From contig JBEKLQ010000008.1 of assembly GCA_050010115.1 (NCBI GenBank), positions 1 to 64,000 of the forward strand: a stretch of 64,000 bases of DNA. Direction: 5' to 3'. Position 1 is the first letter of the stretch; every line of letters begins with the position of its first letter. Positions 43,816-52,278 of this stretch are shown here, one piece after another. The notes beneath the pieces are model-generated. The model had not been told where the DNA came from and did no database searches. It saw nothing but the letters and a program-made list of their open reading frames with translations. The position numbers and the translations under genes are program-made. This DNA is from JAKACA01 sp050010115. Lineage in GTDB: Bacteria; Actinomycetota; Acidimicrobiia; Acidimicrobiales; Bog-793.

Positions 43816-44268
43816 GTGTCCGATCACGAGCAGCTCGATCACCTGCTCGCTCTTCGCGCGCTCTTCGTGCCGCCGCCCACCGGATCGGTACGCCGCCGCT
43901 GGCATCGGTGGCCGAGCTGGCGGGGTGGATCGAGGACCGGTCCCCCTCATCGAGGACCTAGTGCTCATCGACGGCAAGCGGACACTGGTCTCGCCCACAC
44001 TCGTGCCGGTCGTGCAGACGGTCGCTGCTGAGTCGAACGGCGCCGGCGTGTCATCGCCACGCTGAAGCAACCAGCCCTGCGTGTACTCGGTCCCCTTGCC
44101 GGGGATCGGGAGATCAGGGCCGAGGAGACCGAGCTGAGCGGGCCCGATTTCCGCAAGGCCCGTGCCGCCATCGAGGCCGGCCTGCTGCTCTCCTTGTTCG
44201 AGGCGGCACTCCGGTCCGCCGTGCCCTCTCCAGAGCATGTTCCAATTTCGCGATTGCTAACTTATTGA
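43816..44268 (+). pseudogene. Unrecognised gene broken by several frameshifts
   Basis: Protein-like segments follow each other in different frames on the plus strand: SDHEQLDHLLALRAL, then GTPPLASVAELAGWIEDRS, then PLIEDLVLIDGKRTLVSPT, then KARAAIEAGLLLSLFEAAL up to TGA 44266-44268. Each has the high G/C third position of real genes, so a gene of about 150 residues has decayed by at least two to three small indels. I do not recognise the family. Confidence 0.5.
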
Positions 44269-44276
44269 TCAGTAAG
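44261..44276. promoter_or_regulatory. AT-rich operator-like palindrome
   Basis: CTTATTGATCAGTAAG is a 16-bp inverted repeat with one mismatched pair, in an AT-rich island (44241-44290) unlike the surroundings. It resembles TetR/GntR-type operators. No gene start is next to it now: the broken gene ends inside it and purF ends 50 bases on. Confidence 0.4.
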
Positions 44277-44324
44277 GAATTCTAAATTGAGACACACCAC
44301 GAGGGGAGACAGCCCGCGAGAAGG

Positions 44325-45914
44325 TCAGCTCGCCCTGATCCGCGCCGGCGACGCGACCACTGCAAGCTTGTCAGCAGGCGCAGCCGGTGCAGGGGCGGCC
44401 GCTGGCGCAGGGGGTGCCGCTGGCGCAGGGGCGGCCGCTGGCGCAGGGGCGGCCGCTGGCGCAGGCGGGGCCGCGACCGCTACCGAGCCACCGGCCTCGA
44501 TCGTGACGCCGGCGGGCACGGCTGCCGGGTAGCAGCCGGTCAGGCATGCCCGGCAGTAGCCCGTCCCCTCGGCATCAGCCCGGACGGCGGACATCAGGTT
44601 CTCGAGCGACAGGTGTGCGAGGGAGTCGGCCCCGATGTGGGCTCGCACCCCGTCCATCGACAGGCGAGCAGCGATGAGCTCCTCACGCACCGGCGTGTCG
44701 ATGCCGTAGTAACACGGCCAGGCGAACGGCGGCGACGAGATCCGCAAGTGAACCTCGGCTGCGCCCGCGTCACGCAGCATCTTCACGAGCTGGCGCGTCG
44801 TCGTCCCGCGCACGATCGAGTCGTCGACCACCACCAGCCGCTTGCCCTCGATGCTGGCACGCAGCGGGTTGAGCTTGCGCCGCACACCGAGGGTTCGTGC
44901 CTCCGGCGTCGGGGCGATGAACGTACGGCCGATGTAACGGTTCTTGATGAGGCCTTGGCCGTACGGCACGCCGCTGGCGGCGGCGTACCCCTCCGCTGCG
45001 GCGACTCCGGAGTCCGGCACGCCGATCACCAGGTCTGCCTCGAGGGTGTCCTGGGTCGCGAGCAACTCCCCCATCCGCCGGCGTGTCGCATACACCTCTT
45101 GGCCCCGCAGACGCGCGTCCGGGCGGGCAAAGTACACGAACTCGAACACGCACAATCGAGGTTCCACCTGCTCGGCCGCGAACGGCCAGTAGGACTGGAC
45201 GCCGTCGGCGCCGATGACGATCATCTCGCCCGGCTCAATCTCCCGGACGAAGTCGGCGCCGATGACTTCCAGCGCCGGCGACTCCGACGCGAACACGTAG
45301 CCCCGGCGCTCCTCGTCGTTCACGAAGTAGACGAGCTCGCCGAGGCAGAGCGGCCGGAAGCCGTGCGGATCCCGAACGGCCACGACACGCGTGTCATCCA
45401 GCAGGCCGAGCGAGAACGCACCCTGCAACTTCGGCAGGACGTTCATCAGTGCATCGATCAGATGCGACTCATGGGCGGCCGCTTCGATCGGGAAGCACCG
45501 CGAGAGCAGCTCGGCGACGAGGTCGCTGTCCGAGGTGACGATGCCGGGCAACATGCCCGCGTCCGCCGCCAGCTGAGCCGTGTTGGTCAAGTTCCCGTTG
45601 TGCCCCAGCGCGAAACCCGCCGCCCCCACCGAACGGTACGCCGGCTGGGCGTTGTGCCAGGTGCTCGGACCAGTCGTGGAGTACCGCACGTGGCCAAGGG
45701 CGCGGTCCCCGGTCAGCGATGACAACGTGCGCTCGTCGAAGACGGCCGCGACGAGACCCATATCCTTCACAACGGTGATCGTCTCGCCGTCGCTCACGGC
45801 CATACCGGCTGACTCCTGCCCCCGGTGCTGGAGGGCGAACAAGCCGTCGAAGGTGAATTGGGCGACGTGAGCTCCGGGAGCGAAGACGCCGAAGACACCG
45901 CAGGCCTCCCTCAC
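44325..45914 (-). CDS. purF: Amidophosphoribosyltransferase (PurF) with Ala-Pro tail
   Basis: The 529-aa enzyme makes phosphoribosylamine from PRPP and glutamine, the first step of purine synthesis. The N-terminal Ntn glutaminase starts after a short propeptide, with Cys5 (REACGVFGVFAP) as nucleophile. The PRPP loop is LVVVDDSIVRGTT, and late Cys residues (GYCRACLTGCYP) fit a 4Fe-4S enzyme. GTG 45914 is chosen; ATG 45947 is an alternative. The last 60 residues are an Ala-Pro repeat (PAPAAAPAPAA) from repeated DNA at 44374-44474, not part of the usual enzyme. It is divergent from the PHP gene. Confidence 0.93.
   Translation of the reverse strand: MREACGVFGVFAPGAHVAQFTFDGLFALQHRGQESAGMAVSDGETITVVKDMGLVAAVFDERTLSSLTGDRALGHVRYSTTGPSTWHNAQPAYRSVGAAGFALGHNGNLTNTAQLAADAGMLPGIVTSDSDLVAELLSRCFPIEAAAHESHLIDALMNVLPKLQGAFSLGLLDDTRVVAVRDPHGFRPLCLGELVYFVNDEERRGYVFASESPALEVIGADFVREIEPGEMIVIGADGVQSYWPFAAEQVEPRLCVFEFVYFARPDARLRGQEVYATRRRMGELLATQDTLEADLVIGVPDSGVAAAEGYAAASGVPYGQGLIKNRYIGRTFIAPTPEARTLGVRRKLNPLRASIEGKRLVVVDDSIVRGTTTRQLVKMLRDAGAAEVHLRISSPPFAWPCYYGIDTPVREELIAARLSMDGVRAHIGADSLAHLSLENLMSAVRADAEGTGYCRACLTGCYPAAVPAGVTIEAGGSVAVAAPPAPAAAPAPAAAPAPAAPPAPAAAPAPAAPADKLAVVASPARIRAS
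44374..44474. repeat. Degenerate GC-rich tandem repeat inside the purF 3' end
   Basis: Units of about 18-24 bases built on GCAGGGGCGGCCGCTGGC, on the plus strand, are repeated about four times. On the coding strand they give the Ala-Pro tail of PurF. Confidence 0.85.
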
Positions 45915-46007
45915 ACCCCCATTCTGCCACCCATCGCCTGTGAGCATGCCGGGTACGCTCGAACGCCCGCCGGCAGGCGGGTTGAACATGACACACGAGG
46001 GAGCTCC

Positions 46008-46844
46008 ATGATCGACCTGCACACCCACTCGACCTGCTCAGACGGCTCCGAAACGCCCACGCACGTCATCGAGCTCGCCCACTCCACAGGTTGCGGCGCG
46101 GTGGCGCTCACTGATCACGACGGCCTGTCCGGGATCGACGCAGCACGCGAGCGGGCGGACGAGCTCGGGATCCAGTTCGTGCCGGGCTGCGAGGTGTCGT
46201 GCAAGTACTCCCCGGGGACCCAGCACGTGCTCTGCTACTACGTAGAGCCCGGGGAGGGTCCCCTGCAGGACCAGCTCGAGCGACTCCGCTCCGACCGCAC
46301 CACACGCAACGATCGCCTGATCGCCCGGCTCAACGAGCTGGGAATCCCGATCACCGAGGAGCTCCTGGTCGAGGAGGCGGGCGCGGCCACAATCGGGAGA
46401 CCACACTTCGCGGCTGTGCTCGTTCGCCTCGGTGCGGTTCAGTCCTACCAGGACGCCTTCGACTCGCTCCTCGCCAAGGGCGGCCCTGCCTACTTCCCGA
46501 AAGCCTTCATCGACGCTCCGATCACGATCGAGGCGGCCAAGGGATCGGGAGCACTCGCCGTCCTCGCTCATCCGCTTTCCATGGGCCTCGAGCCCACCGA
46601 GCTCGAACGCCAGGTCGCCGAGCTCGCCGAGGCTGGGCTGGCAGGAATGGAGTGCTGGTACGGGCGCTATTCGGCCGAGGAGCGCCAGGGCCTTGTCGAC
46701 ATCGCCAAGCGCCACGGGCTCGTGGCCACCGGTGGCTCCGACTTCCACGGCTCGTACAAGCCGGACTTGAGCGTGGGCACAGGACGAGGCGACCTCTACG
46801 TGCCCGATAGCGCCCTCGACGACCTTGCGACGCGCAGGCCATGA
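46008..46844 (+). CDS. PHP-domain phosphoesterase (RNase AM/YciV-like)
   Basis: A 278-aa trinuclear-metal PHP enzyme: MIDLHTHSTCSDGS (H-x-H at residues 5 and 7), LTDHDGLSG, GCEVSC, GRPHFA, LAHP and GSDFHG. This set matches YciV/RNase AM and 3',5'-nucleoside bisphosphate phosphatases, which remove 5' nucleotides from short RNAs or salvage pAp. ATG 46008 follows GAGGGAG. Its stop overlaps the start of the GH3 gene by four bases (ATGA), so the two are translated together, an unusual partnership. Confidence 0.9.
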   Translation: MIDLHTHSTCSDGSETPTHVIELAHSTGCGAVALTDHDGLSGIDAARERADELGIQFVPGCEVSCKYSPGTQHVLCYYVEPGEGPLQDQLERLRSDRTTRNDRLIARLNELGIPITEELLVEEAGAATIGRPHFAAVLVRLGAVQSYQDAFDSLLAKGGPAYFPKAFIDAPITIEAAKGSGALAVLAHPLSMGLEPTELERQVAELAEAGLAGMECWYGRYSAEERQGLVDIAKRHGLVATGGSDFHGSYKPDLSVGTGRGDLYVPDSALDDLATRRP

Positions 46845-49468
46845 CCGGGCCCGACGGCACCGAGCCGGCGGCGGCCGGCCCCACGCCCCACCCAGCCACC
46901 CCCGACCCGGGCAGCCCTGGCCCGGCCGCCACGGACACTGCTGGCACCGACCCTGCTGGCGAGCGGGTCGAGACGTTCCTCGCCGAGCTCACGCTGGTCG
47001 AGAAACTGCGGCTGCTCGGCGGCGCCGACTTCTGGCACACGAATGCGATCGAACGGGTCGGGATCCCCGCCCTCCACCTTTCCGACGGTCCGAGCGGGGT
47101 TCGGGGGGAACGATCGGTGGGGACGACGTCCGTGGCGTTTCCTTGCGGTGCGGCGATCGGGGCGACCTTCGACGTCGAGGCGGCCTCACGACTCGGGGCA
47201 GCGCTGGCAGACGAGTCCCTCGACCGCGGCGTGCACGTCCTCCTCGGTCCGACGGTCAATCTGCACCGGCACCCGCTCGGTGGCCGGCACTTCGAGTCGT
47301 ACTCCGAGGATCCGGTGTTGTCAGCCCGGCTGGCAGTTGCCTATGTCAAGGCGTTGCAAGCGGGCGGCGTCGCCGCCACCGTCAAGCACTTCGTGGCGAA
47401 CGACACGGAATTCGAGCGACACACCATCAGCTCCGATGTCGCCGAGCGCGTGCTGCGCGAGCTGTACCACGTGCCGTTCGAAGCAACGGTCACCGAAGCC
47501 GGCGCCTGGGCGATCATGTCGTCGTACAACAAGGTAAACGGCACGTACGCGGCCGAGCACAAGGGTCTGCTGGCTTCGACGCTGCGGGCGGAGTGGGGTT
47601 TCGACGGTGTCGTGGTTTCGGACTGGTTCGGTGCCCGGAGCACGGTCCTGTCCGCGCTCGCCGGGCTGGACCTCGAGATGCCGGGGCCACCCATCCACTA
47701 CGGCGACGCCCTCGGCCATGCCGTCGAGGCCGGCGAGGTGCCCAAGACTGTGATCGACGAGCACGTCCGGCGCCTGCTCAGGCTCATGATCCGCACGGGA
47801 GCGCTGAGCCCCGGAACCACCCCAGCCCGGCGACGGACGCCCACCTCGACCATCGCCGAGCGGCAGGCGATCGCCAGGGAGCTCGTGTCATCGAGCTTCG
47901 TGCTCTTGCAGAACGAGGGCAACCTCCTCCCCTTCGGGCTCCACAGCGGCCAGACGCTCGCCGTGATCGGCCCGAACGCAGCCAGCACCGCCGGCCAGGG
48001 CGGCGGGAGCGCCCGCGTGAACCCGCAACAGCAGCGGTCGGTGCTCGATGCCCTGCGCGACCGGCTGGAGCCCGCCGGCATCCACGTCGTCCACGAACGC
48101 GGTTGCGTCACTTGGGTCGGCACGCCGCCGCTCGAGGGGGAGTTCCGGCTGGAGTACTACAACGGGTCGGGCTTTGACAGCGAGGACTTTGACGGCAGGG
48201 TGCGGCACACCGACGCGGCCCGGGTCGGTTCGTTCACCTGGCTCGGCGACCCGGCGCCGCCTGACTCCGGCCTGCGGGCCGGTGCCTGGGTGTTGCGCGC
48301 CCACATCACGCTCGTCCCCGAGGACGCCGGCAGCTGGACGTTCTCGCTGACCCAGGTCGGCAAGGCCCGCCTCATGGTCGACGGCGAGACGGTCGTGGAT
48401 GCGAGGGGTGAGTTGGGGAAGGGGAAGGGTTTCTTCGGGTTGGCGTCCGAGAATCTGTCAGCGGCAGCCGACCTCGAGGCTGGCCGGAGCTACGAGATCG
48501 TCGTCGAGTACAGCCCCAACCCTGGGATCCCCGTTGGCGGCCTGATGATCGGCGCCATCCCGCCGGTCGGCTCCGACGACGAGCTGATGCGGCGAGCGGA
48601 GGCGCTCGCCTCGAAGGCCGACGCCGTCATCTGCGTCGTCGGGACCTCGCCGGAGTGGGAGACCGAGGGCCACGACCGCGCGATCATGGACTTGCCCGGG
48701 CTGCAAAACCATCTCGTCCAACGGCTCACCGTCGCGAACCCACGCACGTGCGTCCTCGTCAACGCCGGCTCGCCGGTGACGATGGGCTGGGCGGCCGACG
48801 TGCCCGCCGTGGCGCAGATCTGGTTCGGGGGCGAGCAGGTCGGCGAAGGCGTCGCCGATGTGCTCCTCGGCGACGCCGACCCGGGGGGCCGGCTCCCGAT
48901 GACGATCCCGCACCGCCTGAGCGACACGCCCGCCTTCAAGTACTACCCGGGCGCCGACGGCCATGCCCCCTACGGCGAGGGCCTCCTCATCGGCTACCGG
49001 CACTACGACACCAATGGGGTCGCGCCGCATTTCGCCTTCGGCCATGGGCTCTCGTACACGACGTTCGAGCTCGGTAGCCTCGAGGCCGATGTGGTCGCGC
49101 CGCTCCGCTCATCGGCGGGCCAACCCCTCCCGCCCGGTCTCGACGGCGAGCCCATAGTCAGCGTGAGCGCCACGGTCACCAACGCCGGCAACCGCGCCGG
49201 CACCGAGGTCGTCCAGTGTTACGTCTCCGACCTCGGGCATCACGACGGTGAACCGGTACAGCAGCTGCGGGCATTCGGGAAAGTGGTGCTCGAGCCGGGC
49301 GCATCTGCCCAGATCGAGTTCCGCCTGAGCGAACGTGACTTCGCCCGCTACGACAAGACCGCCGGCGGCTGGGTCACGGCGGCTGGCAACTACGGCGTCC
49401 GCTTCGGGCGCTCCTCTGCCGACCTGCCGCTGTGGGCCGTCGTCGAGCTCGTCAGCCCCGAGGCGTGA
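46841..49468 (+). CDS. GH3 beta-glucosidase with PA14 insertion
   Basis: An 875-aa family 3 glycoside hydrolase. Residues about 40-330 form the N-terminal barrel with the KHF motif (Lys182-His183) and nucleophile Asp261 in VVVSDWFGAR. The second domain is split by a PA14 domain (about 425-560, EFRLEYYNGSGF onward), as in carbohydrate-binding GH3 enzymes. A fibronectin-type domain (about 775-870) ends it. A Pro/Ala/Asp-rich leader of 40 residues has no signal peptide, so it is probably cytoplasmic and acts on imported glucosides. It converges on a hypothetical gene with a 17-base overlap. Confidence 0.93.
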   Translation: MTGPDGTEPAAAGPTPHPATPDPGSPGPAATDTAGTDPAGERVETFLAELTLVEKLRLLGGADFWHTNAIERVGIPALHLSDGPSGVRGERSVGTTSVAFPCGAAIGATFDVEAASRLGAALADESLDRGVHVLLGPTVNLHRHPLGGRHFESYSEDPVLSARLAVAYVKALQAGGVAATVKHFVANDTEFERHTISSDVAERVLRELYHVPFEATVTEAGAWAIMSSYNKVNGTYAAEHKGLLASTLRAEWGFDGVVVSDWFGARSTVLSALAGLDLEMPGPPIHYGDALGHAVEAGEVPKTVIDEHVRRLLRLMIRTGALSPGTTPARRRTPTSTIAERQAIARELVSSSFVLLQNEGNLLPFGLHSGQTLAVIGPNAASTAGQGGGSARVNPQQQRSVLDALRDRLEPAGIHVVHERGCVTWVGTPPLEGEFRLEYYNGSGFDSEDFDGRVRHTDAARVGSFTWLGDPAPPDSGLRAGAWVLRAHITLVPEDAGSWTFSLTQVGKARLMVDGETVVDARGELGKGKGFFGLASENLSAAADLEAGRSYEIVVEYSPNPGIPVGGLMIGAIPPVGSDDELMRRAEALASKADAVICVVGTSPEWETEGHDRAIMDLPGLQNHLVQRLTVANPRTCVLVNAGSPVTMGWAADVPAVAQIWFGGEQVGEGVADVLLGDADPGGRLPMTIPHRLSDTPAFKYYPGADGHAPYGEGLLIGYRHYDTNGVAPHFAFGHGLSYTTFELGSLEADVVAPLRSSAGQPLPPGLDGEPIVSVSATVTNAGNRAGTEVVQCYVSDLGHHDGEPVQQLRAFGKVVLEPGASAQIEFRLSERDFARYDKTAGGWVTAAGNYGVRFGRSSADLPLWAVVELVSPEA

Positions 49469-49907
49469 GGTCGAGATCTGGAGGCGGGTCCTCGGGCACC
49501 TTCCACACCAGAAACCCTTTCTCGAATTCCTCGTGATACCGGTTCGCCGCCGTCACGACCTCCGTGTACACGTCCTCAAAACGATCCCACTGCTCCGCCT
49601 CGATCACCCCGCGCAGGGCGGCGATCTCCTCCACGATGAATTTCTGGATGGCGTCGAAGTACTTCGGGCGAACCAGCACCGCCGTCTTCATGATCTTCGT
49701 CGCCTCCGACAGCTGGTACCGGGCGAGCTGCCGGTTGCGGGCCTTGCCGGCGTGGTAGCACTTCCACATCCGGTCCGCGACCTCGACCATCAGCCGGGCC
49801 ATACCGGGCTGTATGGCGGCAAGCTCGTCGAGGGTCAGCTCGGCCTTGCCGTTGTTCACGGCGTGCGTGTGATCCGTGGCGCGAGGCACGCCGGGCGTGT
49901 CGGTCAT
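49452..49907 (-). CDS. Hypothetical helical protein
   Basis: A 151-aa protein without a recognised family. It is strongly helical and charged (residues 28-130: AIQPGMARLMVEVADRMW; YQLSEATKIMKTAVLV; IQKFIVEEIAAL) and ends with a Pro/Asp-rich tail. No signal peptide or membrane helix. The 3' end overlaps that of the GH3 gene by 17 bases. It lies head to head with tdh, 69 bases away. Composition and start (ATG 49905-49907) support a real gene; the function is unknown. Confidence 0.7.
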   Translation of the reverse strand: MTDTPGVPRATDHTHAVNNGKAELTLDELAAIQPGMARLMVEVADRMWKCYHAGKARNRQLARYQLSEATKIMKTAVLVRPKYFDAIQKFIVEEIAALRGVIEAEQWDRFEDVYTEVVTAANRYHEEFEKGFLVWKVPEDPPPDLDLTPRG

Positions 49908-49975
49908 CGAAGAGCCTCCCTGATTGGTGACCGACTGAGGCTATCGATCAGCCACCGCGCTACATTGCCGCGGGT

Positions 49976-51007
49976 ATGAGGGCACTGGTCAAAGCCCGGG
50001 CTGAGCCCGGCCTGTGGATGGAGGAGGTGCCAGAGCCCTCCGTCGGACGGGACGACGTCCTGATCCGCGTGCTGCGGACGGGCATCTGCGGCACCGACCT
50101 GCACATCTACTCCTGGGACGCCTGGGCGCAGCAGAACATCCCGGTCCCGCTCGTCATCGGCCACGAGTTCGTGGGCGAGATCGCCGAGCTCGGAGCTGAC
50201 GTCACCGATCTCTCCGTCGGTGATCTGGTGAGCGCCGAGGGTCACCTCGTATGCGGGCGCTGCCGCAACTGCATGGCCGGCCGGCGGGTGCAGTGCGCCC
50301 GCACGGACAGCGTCGGGGTGAACCACGCTGGTGCGTTCGCTGAATTCGTCACGATCCCAGCCACCAACGTCTGGCGGCACACCGAGGGCGTCGACCTCGA
50401 CGTGGCGGCGATCTTCGACCCGCTCGGCAACGCCGTGCACACGGCGCTGACGTTCCCGGTACTCGGCGAGGACGTGCTCGTGACGGGCGCCGGCCCCATC
50501 GGGATCATGGCGGCGCTCGTCGCCCGGCACGCCGGGGCCCGCCACATCGTCATCACCGATCCGTCCGCGTACCGCCTCGAGCTGGCCCGGTCCGTCGGTG
50601 TGACGCGAGCGATCGACCCACGCGCCACGCAGCTCGAGAAGGTGATGGACGAGTTGGGGATGAGGGAGGGTTTTGACGTCGGGCTCGAGATGTCGGGGCA
50701 GCCCACGGCACTGCAGTCGATGCTGGCCACGATGTGCCACGGCGGCAAGGTCGCCATACTCGGCCTGCCGAACCAGGAGTTCGGCATCGACTGGTCGCAC
50801 CTCGTCACGAACATGATCACGATCAAGGGCGTCTACGGCCGCGAGATGTTCGAGACCTGGTACTGGATGTCGGTCTTCGTGGAGGCAGGGCTCGATGTGT
50901 CGCCGGTGATCACCCACCGCTTCGCCGCCGAGGACTGCCTCGAAGCCTTCGACGTCATGAAGGCCGCCGAGTGCGGCAAGGTGGTCCTGTCCTGGGCCGA
51001 GCGATAG
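49976..51007 (+). CDS. tdh: L-threonine 3-dehydrogenase
   Basis: The 343-aa zinc MDR enzyme matches Tdh across its length. Catalytic zinc ligands are Cys38 (GICGTDLHIY), His63 and Glu64 (IGHEFVGE); a structural zinc lobe has CGRCRNCMAGRRVQC; the NAD site is VTGAGPIGIMAALVA. It oxidises threonine to 2-amino-3-oxobutyrate, which Kbl, ten bases downstream, cleaves to glycine and acetyl-CoA. Confidence 0.94.
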   Translation: MRALVKARAEPGLWMEEVPEPSVGRDDVLIRVLRTGICGTDLHIYSWDAWAQQNIPVPLVIGHEFVGEIAELGADVTDLSVGDLVSAEGHLVCGRCRNCMAGRRVQCARTDSVGVNHAGAFAEFVTIPATNVWRHTEGVDLDVAAIFDPLGNAVHTALTFPVLGEDVLVTGAGPIGIMAALVARHAGARHIVITDPSAYRLELARSVGVTRAIDPRATQLEKVMDELGMREGFDVGLEMSGQPTALQSMLATMCHGGKVAILGLPNQEFGIDWSHLVTNMITIKGVYGREMFETWYWMSVFVEAGLDVSPVITHRFAAEDCLEAFDVMKAAECGKVVLSWAER

Positions 51008-51016
51008 GAGCTGGCG

Positions 51017-52201
51017 ATGTTCTCCACGGTGAAGGCCGGAATCTCAGAAGAGCTCGACTCGATCGTCGCCAGAGGGCTTCAGAAGAGCGAGCGGGTGATC
51101 GGGAGCCCTCAGTCGGCGAGCATCGCTGTCGGCTCCTCGGAGGTGCTCAACCTCTGCGCCAACAACTACCTCGGTCTCGCTGACGACCCGCGTATCGTGG
51201 CGGCGGCGAAGGAGGCGCTCGACCGCTGGGGGTACGGGATGGCGAGCGTCCGCTTCATCTGCGGGACCCAAGAGGTGCACAAGGAGCTGGAGGCCGGGTT
51301 GTCGACCTTCCTCAGGACGGATGACACGATCCTGTACTCGTCGTGCTTCGACGCCAACGGGGGTCTGTTCGAGACACTGCTGTCTGACACCGACGCCGTG
51401 ATCTCAGACGAGCTGAACCACGCCTCGATCATCGACGGCATCCGGCTCTGTCGTGCACAACGGTTGCGGTATCGGAACCGGGACATGGAGGATCTCGAGG
51501 CTCAGCTGCGTGCTGCCTCCGGGGCACGGCGACGGCTGATCGTCACCGACGGCGTCTTCTCGATGGACGGATACGTGACGCCACTGGGCGACATCTGCGA
51601 CCTCGCCGACCGGTACGACGCCATGGTCATGGTGGACGACTCGCACGCCGTGGGTTTCGTGGGGCCGACCGGGAGGGGCACTCCGGAGCTCCACGGCGTG
51701 CAGGACCGCGTCGACATCGTCACGGGCACGCTCGGCAAAGCCCTGGGCGGGGCGAGCGGCGGTTACACGAGCGGGAGGCAGGAGATCATCGACCTGCTGC
51801 GCCAGCGCTCCCGCCCGTACCTGTTCTCGAACTCCGTGGCACCGGCGATCGTGGCAGCATCACTCGCCGTGCTCGATCTGCTGGGGTCGAGCGACGACCT
51901 GCGCGCTCAGCTGACGGACAACACCGCCTGGTTCCGCCGGCGGATGGCTGAGCTCGAGTTCGACATCCTGCCCGGCGACCACCCGATCGTGCCCGTGATG
52001 ATCGGCGACGCCGGCCGAGCATCGACCATGGCCGATCGCCTGCTGGAGCTGGGTGTCTACGTGATCGGCTTCTCGTACCCGGTGGTCCCGCTCGGAAAGG
52101 CCCGGATCCGCACGCAGGTGTCGGCCGCTCACCGGCGAGAAGACCTCGAGCGAGCCGCCGACGCGTTCGCCGAAGTACGCAACTCCCTGCCCGCTGCCTG
52201 A
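51017..52201 (+). CDS. kbl: Glycine C-acetyltransferase (2-amino-3-ketobutyrate CoA ligase)
   Basis: The 394-aa alpha-oxoamine synthase binds PLP through Lys241 (TGTLGKALGGASGG). Asp in VMVDDSHAVGFVG and His in ELNHASIIDGIRL are the usual cofactor contacts. With Tdh it converts threonine to glycine plus acetyl-CoA. ATG 51017 lies nine bases past the tdh stop, preceded by GGAG. The length is normal. Confidence 0.94.
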   Translation: MFSTVKAGISEELDSIVARGLQKSERVIGSPQSASIAVGSSEVLNLCANNYLGLADDPRIVAAAKEALDRWGYGMASVRFICGTQEVHKELEAGLSTFLRTDDTILYSSCFDANGGLFETLLSDTDAVISDELNHASIIDGIRLCRAQRLRYRNRDMEDLEAQLRAASGARRRLIVTDGVFSMDGYVTPLGDICDLADRYDAMVMVDDSHAVGFVGPTGRGTPELHGVQDRVDIVTGTLGKALGGASGGYTSGRQEIIDLLRQRSRPYLFSNSVAPAIVAASLAVLDLLGSSDDLRAQLTDNTAWFRRRMAELEFDILPGDHPIVPVMIGDAGRASTMADRLLELGVYVIGFSYPVVPLGKARIRTQVSAAHRREDLERAADAFAEVRNSLPAA

Positions 52202-52202
52202 C

Positions 52203-52245
52203 GCCCGCCGGCGGGCCGGCGGGGCCGGCGGGGCCGGCTTGAGAC
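52203..52245. terminator. GC-rich palindromic stretch between convergent kbl and SulP genes
   Basis: GCCCGCCGGCGGGC (52203-52216) is a perfect 14-bp palindrome, followed by three GGGGCCGGC-type units. It lies between convergent genes and may stop transcription from both sides; there is no U-run. Confidence 0.4.
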
Positions 52246-52278
52246 TCGCAACATACCGCCGGTGTTCGTCGTCCGGCA

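Noticed and set aside
44374..44474. Possible CRISPR or secreted Ala-Gly repeat gene on the plus strand
   Set aside because: The repeat lies inside purF, and the plus-strand frame (44287-44532) has no ribosome site or upstream coding context.
46825..48177. 450-aa plus-strand frame over the GH3 gene
   Set aside because: Arg/His-rich shadow in another frame; the GH3 frame has full-length homology and an ATGA start overlap.
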